Shown here one piece after another: positions 1 to 8,364 of a stretch of DNA of 58,701 bases. Below the pieces are notes generated by a model that was not told the DNA's origin, did not search any database, and saw only the letters and a list, made by a program, of their open reading frames with translations. The position numbers and the translations under genes are program-made. The stretch is from Verrucomicrobiota bacterium (GTDB lineage: Bacteria > Verrucomicrobiota > Verrucomicrobiia > Verrucomicrobiales > DEV007), in assembly GCA_963205275.1 (NCBI GenBank), contig CAUJIH010000100.1, positions 1 to 58,701 on the forward strand. Direction: 5' to 3'. The stretch's first letter is position 1, and each line of letters opens with the position of its first letter.

Positions 1-33
1 CGTCTTTTCGTTCTTTTGGGTAGTGTTTCATGA

Positions 34-97
34 TAAATAGGCACCGCCCGCTGCTCTGGTCGGCAAGCCTCCCGACGCAGCGGGCGGTGCCTATTTA
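34..97. repeat. Long perfect palindrome (REP-like hairpin)
   Basis: Two perfectly complementary 20-base arms lie at 35-54 and 77-96, extended by one more pair (34/97), around a 22-base loop. The loop holds a further short TCGG/CCGA complementarity (60-63 and 72-75). The right arm contains the stop codon (91-93) of the minus-strand DUF6807 remnant. It is too long to be chance and has no T-tract, so it looks like an intergenic interspersed repeat rather than a rho-independent terminator. No second copy of this exact sequence was seen in the window. Confidence 0.8.
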
Positions 98-495
98 ATC
101 CAGTAAGCGGCAGGTGGACAACTACGCTGACAGCTAATGCCATTCATTCCCTTGTGTAAGATGCGCCCTCGTTTCTTTTCCGAATTCGGGGTCGGGTGGA
201 AGTCGTATCCGTTCACGTCACCCAGGGAAACCCATATTCCGCGTCCCCGTGAGGGCGCTTTCTCTGCTGTAGCGGTGATGGCTGCTCCGCCCGGACCGAT
301 GAGCGGAGCCAAATGAGGCAGACCGTCCCTGAATCCTGAATGATAGGAAGAGACGCGCCGTTTTCCGTGGAAGATCTCGACCGGGTCGGTTCCTTGGATG
401 GACCATCCCTCGCCGCCGATGATCTGAGCCGTTGCCATCGTAGGTGCCAGAGTGGAGAGCAGGAAAAGAAATTGACGGCGTGAAGGGTGATCCAT
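91..495 (-). pseudogene. Truncated DUF6807 (PmoA-like) protein with Tat signal
   Basis: The start at 495 gives 134 residues opening with a twin-arginine signal (SRRQF, then a hydrophobic stretch ending near ATAQ). Around residues 88-97 the segment GRGIWVSLGDVNGYDF resembles the DUF6807 core, where DHPHHRGLW is followed by GDVNG; here the HH part is degenerate. DUF6807 proteins are usually around 300 residues, so more than half is missing, and the C-terminal 20 residues read like non-coding sequence ending inside a palindromic repeat. It is divergent from the sugar isomerase gene at 565, a common pairing of secreted sugar-related genes. The family call is from memory of the motif. It could still be expressed as a short protein, but a decayed gene is more likely. 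Confidence 0.55.
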
Positions 496-564
496 GTCAG
501 GCAAAGTGGAGAATATTATCTCAAGTCTTGCCGATTCCCGCAAGCTCCGATACCTTGCGCAGAT

Positions 565-1488
565 ATGGACTCCCTTTCTCAACTGAATCGACGTCGTTTT
601 CTCAAAGGTTCTGCTGCTTTCGCGATTGCGGGGCTTTCCAATGCTACTCCTGGGCGATCTGCGGCGAAGGAAGGAAATCTCGCACGCTATGAGTTCTGCA
701 CCTTCACAAAAGCGATTCAGCATCTTAGCTATGAGGAGAATGCGATGGCGATGGCCGACATCGGATTCGACGGTATCGAGTCTGCCGTTCGCCCGAAGGG
801 CCAAGTAGAGCCTGAGCGAGTGACGGAGGATTTACCTCGTCTCGTCGATGCACTGAAGGCGAAGGGGCTGGTTCTGAGCGTCATGACCTCTGGATTGAAC
901 GAGGTTAGTTCAGAGCAGCGCACCGAGGAAGTGTTGCGCATCGCAGCAAAACTGGGCATCAAGCGCTATCGCATGAATTACTACCGGTATGATCTGGCGA
1001 AGCCGATTCGGCCCCAGATCGATGAGTTTCGTCCTCGTCTGAAAGATTTGGTCGCGCTCTCTCGAGAAGTCGGGATCAAGCCCATCTATCAGAATCATTC
1101 TGGAAAGAATTACTTCGGTGGTCCTATCTGGGATCTGGCGAGCGTGCTGGACGATTATTCTCCTGAAGAGATCGGAGTCGCCTTCGACATCGGACATGCC
1201 ACAGTTGAGGGTGCACGAGACTGGCCTCTAAACTTCGCTAGGATTCGGGAGTATCTCGATACGGTTTATCTAAAGGAGCCCACCTGGCGGAATAATGAAC
1301 TGAGCTTTGGACCGCTCGGGGAAGGAGTTGTGGACAAGAATTTTTACAAAATCCTGACGCAATCAGGATTCCGTGGTACGGTCAGTGTCCATGTCGAATA
1401 TCTCGGACACAGTGGCGAGACGCCCACAGAGACGATTTTGGCTGCGATGGCTAAGGATTTCGCAACGGCTCGTACCCTGTTGGCCTGA
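565..1488 (+). CDS. Tat-exported sugar phosphate isomerase/epimerase-like TIM-barrel protein
   Basis: The start at 565 is chosen because it places a twin-arginine signal (RRRFLKG, residues 9-15) at the N-terminus; an in-frame start at 487 would bury it. The 307-residue product is a xylose-isomerase-like (AP endonuclease 2 superfamily) TIM barrel. Visible metal-site candidates in family order are E in GFDGIES, H in YQNHSG, D and H in AFDIGHA, and E in VHVEYL. Such secreted or periplasmic barrels are abundant in Verrucomicrobia and Planctomycetes and isomerise or epimerise sugars, but substrates are rarely known. hflX follows after 17 bases, so the two may be cotranscribed. Substrate is not predicted. 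Confidence 0.85.
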   Translation: MDSLSQLNRRRFLKGSAAFAIAGLSNATPGRSAAKEGNLARYEFCTFTKAIQHLSYEENAMAMADIGFDGIESAVRPKGQVEPERVTEDLPRLVDALKAKGLVLSVMTSGLNEVSSEQRTEEVLRIAAKLGIKRYRMNYYRYDLAKPIRPQIDEFRPRLKDLVALSREVGIKPIYQNHSGKNYFGGPIWDLASVLDDYSPEEIGVAFDIGHATVEGARDWPLNFARIREYLDTVYLKEPTWRNNELSFGPLGEGVVDKNFYKILTQSGFRGTVSVHVEYLGHSGETPTETILAAMAKDFATARTLLA

Positions 1489-1505
1489 ATTTTACCTGAC
1501 GCGCT

Positions 1506-2846
1506 ATGTTCGACACCCGTGAAAAGCCGCGCATGGTCGAACATGCCTTTCTCATTTCGGCTTATTTTGATCGCGACGAAGAAGAGGCCTCCGGCAGTCT
1601 GCTTGATGAGTTGGTTGAACTGGTCGCCACCCTCGGGATCGGCGTCTGCGGGACTGCCCTGGTCTTTGTACGAGATCGGAATAAGCGCTATCTGACTGGA
1701 TCGGGAAAGGCACGGGAACTCATGGATGCCGCCCGTGAGGCCGGAGCAGATTGTATCGTATTCGATAATGAAATTTCTCCTGCTCAGCAGCGAGCTTGGG
1801 AGGAGGAGGCTGACATCACGGTCATCGACAGAGAAGAAGTCATTCTGGACATTTTCCGCATGCGTGCGAGGACTCGCGAAGCGGTGTTGCAGGTGGAGTT
1901 GGCTCGGATGCAGTATTCTCTGCCGCGATTGGCTCGAATGTGGGGCCACCTAGATCGCCAGAGTGGTGGTGCTGGCGGTGGGAAAGGCGGTGGAGCTGCA
2001 TCGCGGGGTGAAGGAGAGCAGCAGATCGAGGTGGATCGGCGTCTTGCTCGCGAAAGAATTAGTCGAATCCAGAAGGATCTGGAGGAAGTGCGTCGAAACC
2101 GTCGCACCCAGCGCAAGCAGCGGGCGGACGAGGGAATCTGCCAGGCTTCTATTGTGGGATACACCAATGCAGGCAAGAGTTCTCTGTTGAATCTCCTGTC
2201 CGGAGCGGGCGTTCTGGCTGAGGACAAACTTTTCGCGACACTAGATCCGACGACTCGTCGTATCGATCTACCCGACGGTCAGCCTCTGTTGATCACGGAT
2301 ACCGTTGGTTTCGTCCGCAATCTACCGCACAGACTCGTCGAGGCCTTCAAAGCGACGCTCGAGGAGGCGGTAATCGCTGATTTTCTCATTCACATTCTCG
2401 ATGCCAGTTCACCCGAGGTCGTGGCTTTCCACGAGACGACCATTCGCGTGCTTCAAGAACTCGGAGTCTCTGAGAAGCCGACGATAACGGTGCTGAACAA
2501 GATCGATCTGCTGGACGGAGATGCGCAGCGGCTGCACGATCTGAAGATGCATTTTGGTCCAGATACGGTGTTTATTTCCGTTGCGACCGGAGCGGGGATT
2601 CCTGTTCTGATCGACCGTTTCACTGACATGATGCTAGATCGGGTGAGGCGTATGACCCTACGCCTGCCACAGGCAAGGCAGGATCTGGTCTCACTGCTGC
2701 ATCGGGATGGGAAGATTCTGTCGAAGGAATACGAGGAGAACGACATCCTCGTGACGGCCGTCGTGCCGCACAAGATTTGCCACTTGTTCGAAGTCTTCTA
2801 TCACGATCCCGTTGAGAAGGAGGAAGGAACGGCGACTTCGGATTGA
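1506..2846 (+). CDS. hflX: GTPase HflX
   Basis: This 446-residue protein has the HflX layout: an N-terminal nucleotide-binding-like domain, a glycine-rich linker (about 153-168) followed by a basic coiled coil, then a G domain with G1 GYTNAGKSS (218-226), G3 DTVGF (265-269) and G4 NKID (331-334). HflX binds ribosomes and splits stalled or hibernating 70S particles using GTP. Length is close to the E. coli protein (426). An alternative start lies at 1533 (MVEHAFL); neither has a clear ribosome binding site. The genes around it suggest no special role. Confidence 0.95.
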   Translation: MFDTREKPRMVEHAFLISAYFDRDEEEASGSLLDELVELVATLGIGVCGTALVFVRDRNKRYLTGSGKARELMDAAREAGADCIVFDNEISPAQQRAWEEEADITVIDREEVILDIFRMRARTREAVLQVELARMQYSLPRLARMWGHLDRQSGGAGGGKGGGAASRGEGEQQIEVDRRLARERISRIQKDLEEVRRNRRTQRKQRADEGICQASIVGYTNAGKSSLLNLLSGAGVLAEDKLFATLDPTTRRIDLPDGQPLLITDTVGFVRNLPHRLVEAFKATLEEAVIADFLIHILDASSPEVVAFHETTIRVLQELGVSEKPTITVLNKIDLLDGDAQRLHDLKMHFGPDTVFISVATGAGIPVLIDRFTDMMLDRVRRMTLRLPQARQDLVSLLHRDGKILSKEYEENDILVTAVVPHKICHLFEVFYHDPVEKEEGTATSD

Positions 2847-2960
2847 CTGGACGAGTCGCATGGGAGCGCAGTCGTCCCCGATCACCGATTTGCGACCGAA
2901 TGTCGAGATTAGAAATCGGCTGTGTATTGCTCTGGACCTTTGAATCCGTAGATCGCGATC

Positions 2961-3380
2961 TCAACTCTCTTCAGCCTTTTGTAATTCGACGTAGGTCAGG
3001 ATGTCGGCGCGGTCCCCGAATCCAGCGGCTTGCTTTTCTTCCTCCAGCCCCGCTGTTGATTCATCTCGCCAACCGCGCTTGAGTAAAAATGCGGTGAAAA
3101 TTCCGACTTCTTCCTCGTTGGGATTCGAGCCGTTACTGAGACACCAGGCGCATACCTCGTCGTCGCTGGCCCCGCTCTCGACGAGCTTGCGCAGATCTGG
3201 GTAGGAAACACCCAGAAAGCGGCAGACACGATTATCCCACCAGTAATAATCGTCGTCGCCGAGGAAGTAGCCTTCCGGCAGTGTGCCTGCCTGAGCGAGG
3301 CGGATTTTATCCAGCATACGGCCAAAGTGGGCGATGCCGTGGACGAGTTCATCTGCAGCACGAAGTCCAGGAATTTTCAT
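2961..3380 (-). CDS. DUF5069 domain protein
   Basis: The 139-residue acidic protein matches the DUF5069 pattern: an N-terminal segment on arranging a helical bundle (GIAHFGRMLDKIRLAQAGTLPEGYFLG), then DDDYYWWDNRVCRFLGVS, and a C-terminal NEEEVGIFTAFLLKRGWRD. DUF5069 is a small cytoplasmic family frequent in Verrucomicrobia and Cyanobacteria and has no known function. There is no signal peptide or membrane segment. It lies 37 bases downstream of the dehydratase gene on the same strand, so it may be read through from the pentonate operon. It converges with hflX. Confidence 0.75.
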   Translation of the reverse strand: MKIPGLRAADELVHGIAHFGRMLDKIRLAQAGTLPEGYFLGDDDYYWWDNRVCRFLGVSYPDLRKLVESGASDDEVCAWCLSNGSNPNEEEVGIFTAFLLKRGWRDESTAGLEEEKQAAGFGDRADILTYVELQKAEES

Positions 3381-3417
3381 AATCTAGTAAGTGAGTTGGG
3401 ATTAAAAATGGTTTCGC

Positions 3418-5340
3418 TTATGAGTTGAGTTTGGCTATAATGGTGTCCACATCATAGACGCAGCCCCCCCAAGTGCCACCGCAGATGTTCTGCATGGCGG
3501 CCCAGAGTCGAGTATCGTCCGGCACGCCGGGCAGATGATGGAGTTTTTCACTTCGGGGACGTGCTAGGAATTCGGTTTCATCGCCTATGTAATCGACACT
3601 GCCCGTGAGGTTTTTACAATCGATGTGAATGCGAATGCGGTCTCCGTCGCGCACTTTACCGATCGGGCCTCCAGCCCACGCCTCGGGAGACATGTGGCCG
3701 ACACAGGCACCGGTGGAAACTCCCGAAAAGCGTCCGTCGGTGATCAGGGCGACGTGCTTGCCCCATGGGGCGTGCTTCAGGGCGATGGTGACCTGGGCTG
3801 TCTCGGGCATTCCGCAGCCGAGAGGTCCGAGACCGATCAGCACCATCACATCGCCCTCGCGTATCCGGTCCGGGCCTGTCGATTTGACAGCGGCGATGGC
3901 ATCGGGTTCGGAAGCGAAGACTCTAGCGGGGCCTTCGTGCAGATAGATTCCATTTTCATCGATCAGACTGGGATCAATGGCAGTGGATTTGATCACGGAG
4001 CCGTCGGGTGTCAAATTTCCTCCGGGGAAGGTGACGGTCGAGGTGATGCCACGTCCTGCGGCGACTTCGGGTGACATGATCGCTTCGTCCGGATTGATGC
4101 GATCAAGCTGCCAAAGCTTCTCACGAAGGTGCTGACGACGTTCAGATTTTTCCCACCATTCGAGATTTTTCCCCAGTGTCTGGCCGGAGACAGTAAGCGC
4201 ATCAAGTCGCAGCAGTCCAGCATCGCGCAGGTGCAGCATCACCTCGGGCACGCCTCCCGCGAGGAAAACTTGGACGGTGGCAAAATGCTGGGGACCGTTT
4301 GGCAGTGCATCGACGATGCGCGGAATTTCTGCATTGACACGCCGCCAGTCATCGACGGTGGGGCGTCGCACGCCTGCCTGATGAGCGATAGCGGGCAGGT
4401 GCATGATGAGATTGGTAGATCCTCCGAAAGCAGCGTGCAGAACTAGAGCGTTCTCGAAAGAATCTTCGGTCAGGATGTCCCTCGTAGTGATCCCACGCTT
4501 TTGTAGAGTCACGAGGGCGGCTGCAGAGCGACGAGCCATGTCCTTCCAGATATCCGATCCGGAAGGAGCCAGAGCGGAATGAGGAAGAGACAGCCCCAGA
4601 GCTTCGCCTATCACCTGACTGGTGGCGGCAGTGCCGAGAAACTGGCATCCGCCGCCGGGGGTAGCGCAGGTGCGGCATCCGGCTTGAGCAGCTTCATGAT
4701 AATCGATGAGTCCTAGGGCATAGCGAGCGCCGATGGTCTGGATGCTCCCCATATTTTCATCCGTGTCCTCGCTCAGCAGCATGACGCCACCGGGCACAAG
4801 AATGGTCGAGATCTCATGCTGTGCGGCCAGAGTCATCATCATCGCAGGCAAGCCCTTATCACAGGTGGCAACGCCCATGAGTCCCTTACGCGTCGGCAGA
4901 GATCGGACCAGACGACGCATCACGAGCGACGCATCGTTTCGATACGCGAGGGAGTCCATCATCCCATCTGTGCCCTGAGTGCGTCCATCGCAGGGATCGC
5001 TGACGAACCCGGCGAAGGGAACCCCGCCGAGAGACGCGATGGTTTTCGCGGCTTCCTCCATCAGGATACCAACTTCGAAGTGTCCAGAGTGATAGCCGAG
5101 GGCGATGGGTTTTCCGTCTGGCTGACGAATGCCACCCTGTGTACTAAGAATCAAAAAGTCACCTCCTCCTACTTTGTCCGCGGGCCAGCCCATGCCGACA
5201 TTCTGTGTCCAGCCGAAGAGGTTTCCGCTGGGATCATGAGCGAGCTGTTCCTTCGTGAAAGGTAGGATCCCTCGCGGCCCAGGAGACTTGGTCCGGATGG
5301 TGTAGATGGAGTCGTCACCGGAGTCGAGTAGGGGATTCAT
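3418..5340 (-). CDS. yjhG: Pentonate (xylonate-type) dehydratase, YjhG/YagF family
   Basis: This 640-residue IlvD/Edd-superfamily protein reads along its length like the YjhG/YagF branch (about 655 residues), which dehydrates D-xylonate to 2-keto-3-deoxy-xylonate. Recognisable blocks are PSGNLFGWTQNVGMGW near the start, DPCDGRTQGTDGMMDSL (about 115-131), TCDKGLPAMM, TPGGGCQFLGTAATSQ, and the C-terminal DGRFSGVSTGACVGHMSPEA. The cysteines in CDGRTQG and TCDKG and in PGGGC are the expected iron-sulfur ligands of this superfamily. The FAH-family gene lies 52 bases upstream on the same strand. The amino acid pathway enzyme IlvD is shorter and lacks these blocks, so dihydroxy-acid dehydratase is the less likely reading. 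The exact pentonate is inference. Confidence 0.85.
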   Translation of the reverse strand: MNPLLDSGDDSIYTIRTKSPGPRGILPFTKEQLAHDPSGNLFGWTQNVGMGWPADKVGGGDFLILSTQGGIRQPDGKPIALGYHSGHFEVGILMEEAAKTIASLGGVPFAGFVSDPCDGRTQGTDGMMDSLAYRNDASLVMRRLVRSLPTRKGLMGVATCDKGLPAMMMTLAAQHEISTILVPGGVMLLSEDTDENMGSIQTIGARYALGLIDYHEAAQAGCRTCATPGGGCQFLGTAATSQVIGEALGLSLPHSALAPSGSDIWKDMARRSAAALVTLQKRGITTRDILTEDSFENALVLHAAFGGSTNLIMHLPAIAHQAGVRRPTVDDWRRVNAEIPRIVDALPNGPQHFATVQVFLAGGVPEVMLHLRDAGLLRLDALTVSGQTLGKNLEWWEKSERRQHLREKLWQLDRINPDEAIMSPEVAAGRGITSTVTFPGGNLTPDGSVIKSTAIDPSLIDENGIYLHEGPARVFASEPDAIAAVKSTGPDRIREGDVMVLIGLGPLGCGMPETAQVTIALKHAPWGKHVALITDGRFSGVSTGACVGHMSPEAWAGGPIGKVRDGDRIRIHIDCKNLTGSVDYIGDETEFLARPRSEKLHHLPGVPDDTRLWAAMQNICGGTWGGCVYDVDTIIAKLNS

Positions 5341-5392
5341 GGAGACAAGGGGAAGTTCTGAGGATGGGGAGATGAAGTGCGTGAAGTGCGAG

Positions 5393-6247
5393 TCAGACCG
5401 TTTCCACTGTATTCAGGAGAGTCCCCGCCTCGCCAATAGAGATCGCGATTTGATCTCCCTCGCGCAGAGTGAAGTCGCCGCCTGGAACGATGCCGGTGCC
5501 CGTCATGAGGCAGACACCAATTGGGAAATGGTTGCACCGGAACAGCCACTCGGCAAGCTCCGTGAAACTCCTTTTCATCTGAGAAAGCGTCGTTTCTCCG
5601 ACAAAAGCGGGCTGATCGCTGCGTGTGATCGCGATGCTAACAGGGGTTTCGAGTGCGGGGAGTTCTCCCACGACGAGACAAGGGCCGAGCGCGGCAGAGC
5701 CAGTGTAGCTTTTTGCCTGAGGCAAGTAGAGCGGATTTTCGCCCTCGATCGAGCGCGAACTCATGTCATTGCCGATGGTGTAGCCGAAAATTTTACCATC
5801 AGCACTGATGGCTAGCGTAAACTCCGGCTCCGGCACGTCCCAGGTGGAATCGAAGCGAATCCCGACCTTTGCCAGATGACCGCGCACTCGCGGAGCCGTC
5901 GCTTTGAAAAAGAGTTCGGGGCGGGCCGCGTGATAGACTCTGTCGTAGAAGCTGTCACCTCCTGCGACCTCCGCCTCCTCCATGCGAGCTGTGCGACTGC
6001 GGAAATAGGTGACTCCAGCTGCCCAGACTTCCTGTTGTCCGAGAGGGGGTAAGAGGGTCGTGTCCGCCGGATTAAATGCAGGGTCCGTTGGTGAGGCAGC
6101 AATCCAGATCTCTCGAACGTAGCTGAGGGGATCGGATGAGGTGAAGAGGGTGTCGAAAGAGAAGCCAGAAGCCTGACGTAGGGATTCCGGCTGAGTAGAA
6201 TCCTCGATAAGAATGGCGTCGCTGGTTCGAAAAATACGGTAGGACAT
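5393..6247 (-). CDS. FAH-family protein, likely 2-keto-3-deoxy-pentonate dehydratase
   Basis: The 284-residue protein has the fumarylacetoacetate hydrolase C-terminal fold. Metal ligands of the family are visible as E140 and E142 (VPEPEF) and D161 ([13 protein letters not shown]), with K179 (PQAKSY) further on and the late GTGIVPG block. The fold covers hydrolases, decarboxylases and dehydratases. In the Weimberg route, XylX-type FAH proteins remove water from 2-keto-3-deoxy-xylonate, giving alpha-ketoglutarate semialdehyde. The downstream YjhG/YagF dehydratase makes exactly that substrate, which is why I favour this role. The neighbourhood supplies the inference; the sequence alone gives only the family. 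No sugar dehydrogenase or semialdehyde dehydrogenase is adjacent. Confidence 0.75.
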   Translation of the reverse strand: MSYRIFRTSDAILIEDSTQPESLRQASGFSFDTLFTSSDPLSYVREIWIAASPTDPAFNPADTTLLPPLGQQEVWAAGVTYFRSRTARMEEAEVAGGDSFYDRVYHAARPELFFKATAPRVRGHLAKVGIRFDSTWDVPEPEFTLAISADGKIFGYTIGNDMSSRSIEGENPLYLPQAKSYTGSAALGPCLVVGELPALETPVSIAITRSDQPAFVGETTLSQMKRSFTELAEWLFRCNHFPIGVCLMTGTGIVPGGDFTLREGDQIAISIGEAGTLLNTVETV

Positions 6248-6348
6248 GCGATGAAAATAGCGGATTGTTTCGACTTGGCTAGAAGAGAGAAAATTCTATG
6301 AATTTTTAGTTGCAGGATTATTTAATTAAACTTAAAATTCTGACACTT

Positions 6349-6645
6349 ATGAAAATGCCGTTCCTTCTTTCTCTGTTTGCTGCGTTCTCCTTCGCCTTCA
6401 TCGGATGCACCCCGACGCAACAAGGCGCGACCACTGGTGCCGCTGCAGGTGCCGGGATCGGTGCTCTAGTGTCCAAGGATGGGAAGCGCGGAAAAGGTGC
6501 TCTGATTGGCGGTGCGATCGGTGGTCTCGGTGGTGCAGCCATCGGATCTGCACAGGAAAACAAGCAGCAGCAATATTATGGCCCTCAGCCGCAGCCATAT
6601 GGCCCCCAGCCCCAGCCCCAGCCCCAGCCTCAGTACCGCTATTAA
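6349..6645 (+). CDS. Glycine-zipper lipoprotein with Pro-Gln tail
   Basis: The start at 6349 gives a 98-residue protein with a short lipoprotein signal ending in the lipobox FIGC. A glycine-zipper segment follows (GAAAGAGIGALVSKDG, then GALIGGAIGGLGGAAIG), as in YMGG/2TM outer-membrane lipoproteins. The C-terminus is a PQ repeat (PQPQPYGPQPQPQPQPQ) encoded by CAGCCC-type hexamers at 6577-6633, which could vary in copy number. It is a single gene, divergent from the FAH gene at 6247, with its own terminator. The function of these proteins is poorly known; envelope stress or stability roles are described for relatives. Confidence 0.75.
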   Translation: MKMPFLLSLFAAFSFAFIGCTPTQQGATTGAAAGAGIGALVSKDGKRGKGALIGGAIGGLGGAAIGSAQENKQQQYYGPQPQPYGPQPQPQPQPQYRY

Positions 6646-6690
6646 TTCTGAATTTTGATTCGCCGGAAGAGACTCCGATCTCTAGGCATT

Positions 6691-6720
6691 AAAAGGACCG
6701 CCGAAAGGCGGTCTTTTTTT
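6691..6720 (+). terminator. Rho-independent terminator after the lipoprotein gene
   Basis: A 7-bp stem GACCGCC/GGCGGTC (6696-6702 and 6707-6713) with a GAAA tetraloop is followed by seven T residues and preceded by four A residues. This is the clearest terminator in the window. Confidence 0.93.
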
Positions 6721-6791
6721 GTCGCAAGCTTTCAGAGAAATTAGACACATCTCAAAATTCTAGGGTTTATGCACATTCTAATTATTTCGGC

Positions 6792-6821
6792 TTGATTAAT
6801 AGTAAATTTAGATAATATAAT
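6792..6821 (+). promoter_or_regulatory. Candidate sigma-70-type promoter for the dcw cluster
   Basis: TTGATT (6792-6797) and a perfect TATAAT (6816-6821) are separated by 18 bases in an AT-rich island between the lipoprotein terminator and rsmH. The remaining stretch from 6822 to 7085 holds no mraZ gene, although it is open in the rsmH frame. If the start at 7086 is right, the transcript carries a leader of about 260 bases. Confidence 0.5.
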
Positions 6822-7085
6822 TGATTGAAAAGAAAATGGAATTTTAACCCTCTCCTCCGGCTCACTCCAATCTCAAACACATCAACTCCTCAGTTCGCCT
6901 TTTACCGGATGATTATTCCTCTCAAGCCATGGCTCGATTCCTTCGATGGACGAATCACCAGAGACTCTCGCTTCATTTCTCCTGCACTGCGGCAGGTGGC
7001 GGGACTCGGGCGTACCGCGCAATCACTGCGAATGGAAAGCGAATGGAGCGAGAAGTCTCAATTTTCTAACCGGATAGTGAAGCCC

Positions 7086-8003
7086 ATGGACTTTTACCAC
7101 GATCCCATCATGTCTCGGGAGATTCTTGAGGCGATGAAACCAGCGCCGGGCAAGCAGTTCTTTGACGGCACGCTTGGTGGTGGCGGACACACGGAACTGC
7201 TTCTTCGCAAGGGAGCGCATGTGATCGGCTGCGATCAGGACGGGGCCGCGTTGGGCTATGCGATGCATCGACTCGCTCCCTACGGAGACGCATTTCTTCC
7301 TATGCGAGGGAATTTCAGCGAGATGGACGAATTACTCGCTGGGCATGGAGTCAGTCAGGTGGATGGAATTCTGCTTGATTTAGGCGTCTCTTCACGGCAG
7401 CTCGATCAAGCAGACAGGGGGTTTTCCTTTCGCGAGGAAGGACCGCTGGATATGCGCATGGATGACAGAGCTGATCTCTCTGCCTTTGAAGTGGTCAATG
7501 AGTGGAGCGATGAGGAGTTAGTGCGGATTTTTCGTGATTATGGCGAAGAGCGCCAAGCCAAGCGCATTGCACGAGAGATCGTAAAGGTTCGGAAATCTGC
7601 TCCGCTACGGACTACGACGGAACTAGCAGACCTTGTGGCCTGCGTCGTGCCTCGCGTGTCGGGGAAACATCCAGCCACCCGCGTGTTTCAGGCGATTCGG
7701 ATCGCGGTCAATCGTGAGTTGGAAGTCCTTGAAACGGCTTTGGCGAAATCAGTTCACCTGCTGAATCATGGAGGTGTGCTTGCGATCCTCACCTTCCATT
7801 CGCTGGAGGACAGGATCGTCAAACAGTTTCTGCATCATCGTAGCCAGGAACTGATCGACCGACCCGAGTGGTCACAACCGATGCGGAATCCAGAGTGTGT
7901 CTATCATTTGCCTCGGCGGAAGTCGCTGGCTCCAGATGAGGGAGAAATCAATCACAACCCACGTGCTCGAAGCGCTCGCTTGAGAGTCGCAGTCCGGCTC
8001 TGA
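7086..8003 (+). CDS. rsmH: 16S rRNA (cytosine-1402-N4)-methyltransferase RsmH (MraW)
   Basis: The 305-residue product (E. coli 313) starts with FYHDPIMSREILEAM, the usual N-terminus of the family, and has the SAM-binding motif DGTLGGGGH (about 27-35) and the late FHSLEDRIVKQF block. RsmH methylates C1402 of 16S rRNA and is normally the first or second gene of dcw clusters. The frame is open back to 6825, adding up to 87 residues with possible starts at 6825, 6906 and 7032, but that part is not like the family, so 7086 is preferred. No good ribosome binding site precedes it, which leaves the start uncertain. Confidence 0.93.
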   Translation: MDFYHDPIMSREILEAMKPAPGKQFFDGTLGGGGHTELLLRKGAHVIGCDQDGAALGYAMHRLAPYGDAFLPMRGNFSEMDELLAGHGVSQVDGILLDLGVSSRQLDQADRGFSFREEGPLDMRMDDRADLSAFEVVNEWSDEELVRIFRDYGEERQAKRIAREIVKVRKSAPLRTTTELADLVACVVPRVSGKHPATRVFQAIRIAVNRELEVLETALAKSVHLLNHGGVLAILTFHSLEDRIVKQFLHHRSQELIDRPEWSQPMRNPECVYHLPRRKSLAPDEGEINHNPRARSARLRVAVRL

Positions 8004-8007
8004 TCCA

Positions 8008-8364
8008 ATGGAAAGGCGGAATCGATATAAAAACGGGATTGGCTTGGGAACAGTGCTGCGGCTCTTCTTCTCCGGGGGGTTGTTGCTGGCTACTGGCGTT
8101 GGATTCGTTTACACGCGCAATTCTCATGTGATGGAGGGGGACAAGATTAGCAAGGTCGAGCACGAGATTCAGGCACTGAATCAGCAGATTGAGCTGTGGG
8201 AGCTACGGATCGCGGCGGTGAGAGACAGACAGGAGCTATCACGACGACTTCGTTGGGTGCAGAGCGATCTGGCGGGAATTGATATGAGCAGAGTGATCGA
8301 AATCACACCGTCATCTCCGTCAGATGGCATTGGGAAAAAGGAGGGCACATGGACACCCGAATGA
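8008..8364 (+). CDS. ftsL: FtsL-like divisome protein
   Basis: The 118-residue protein has a basic N-terminus, one membrane segment (about 17-35, LRLFFSGGLLLATGVGF), and then a coiled coil (about 45-82). It sits between rsmH and ftsI, the standard place for ftsL, and FtsL proteins are recognised by this layout rather than by sequence. FtsL would join FtsB and FtsQ in the septal complex activating FtsW/FtsI. The gene starts 4 bases after rsmH and overlaps ftsI by 16 bases. Assignment rests mainly on position and topology. Confidence 0.75.
   Translation: MERRNRYKNGIGLGTVLRLFFSGGLLLATGVGFVYTRNSHVMEGDKISKVEHEIQALNQQIELWELRIAAVRDRQELSRRLRWVQSDLAGIDMSRVIEITPSSPSDGIGKKEGTWTPE

Noticed and set aside
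1344-1949. A 201-codon minus-strand frame across the start of hflX
   Set aside because: It is antisense to the hflX frame, has no recognisable family and is explained by codon bias of hflX.
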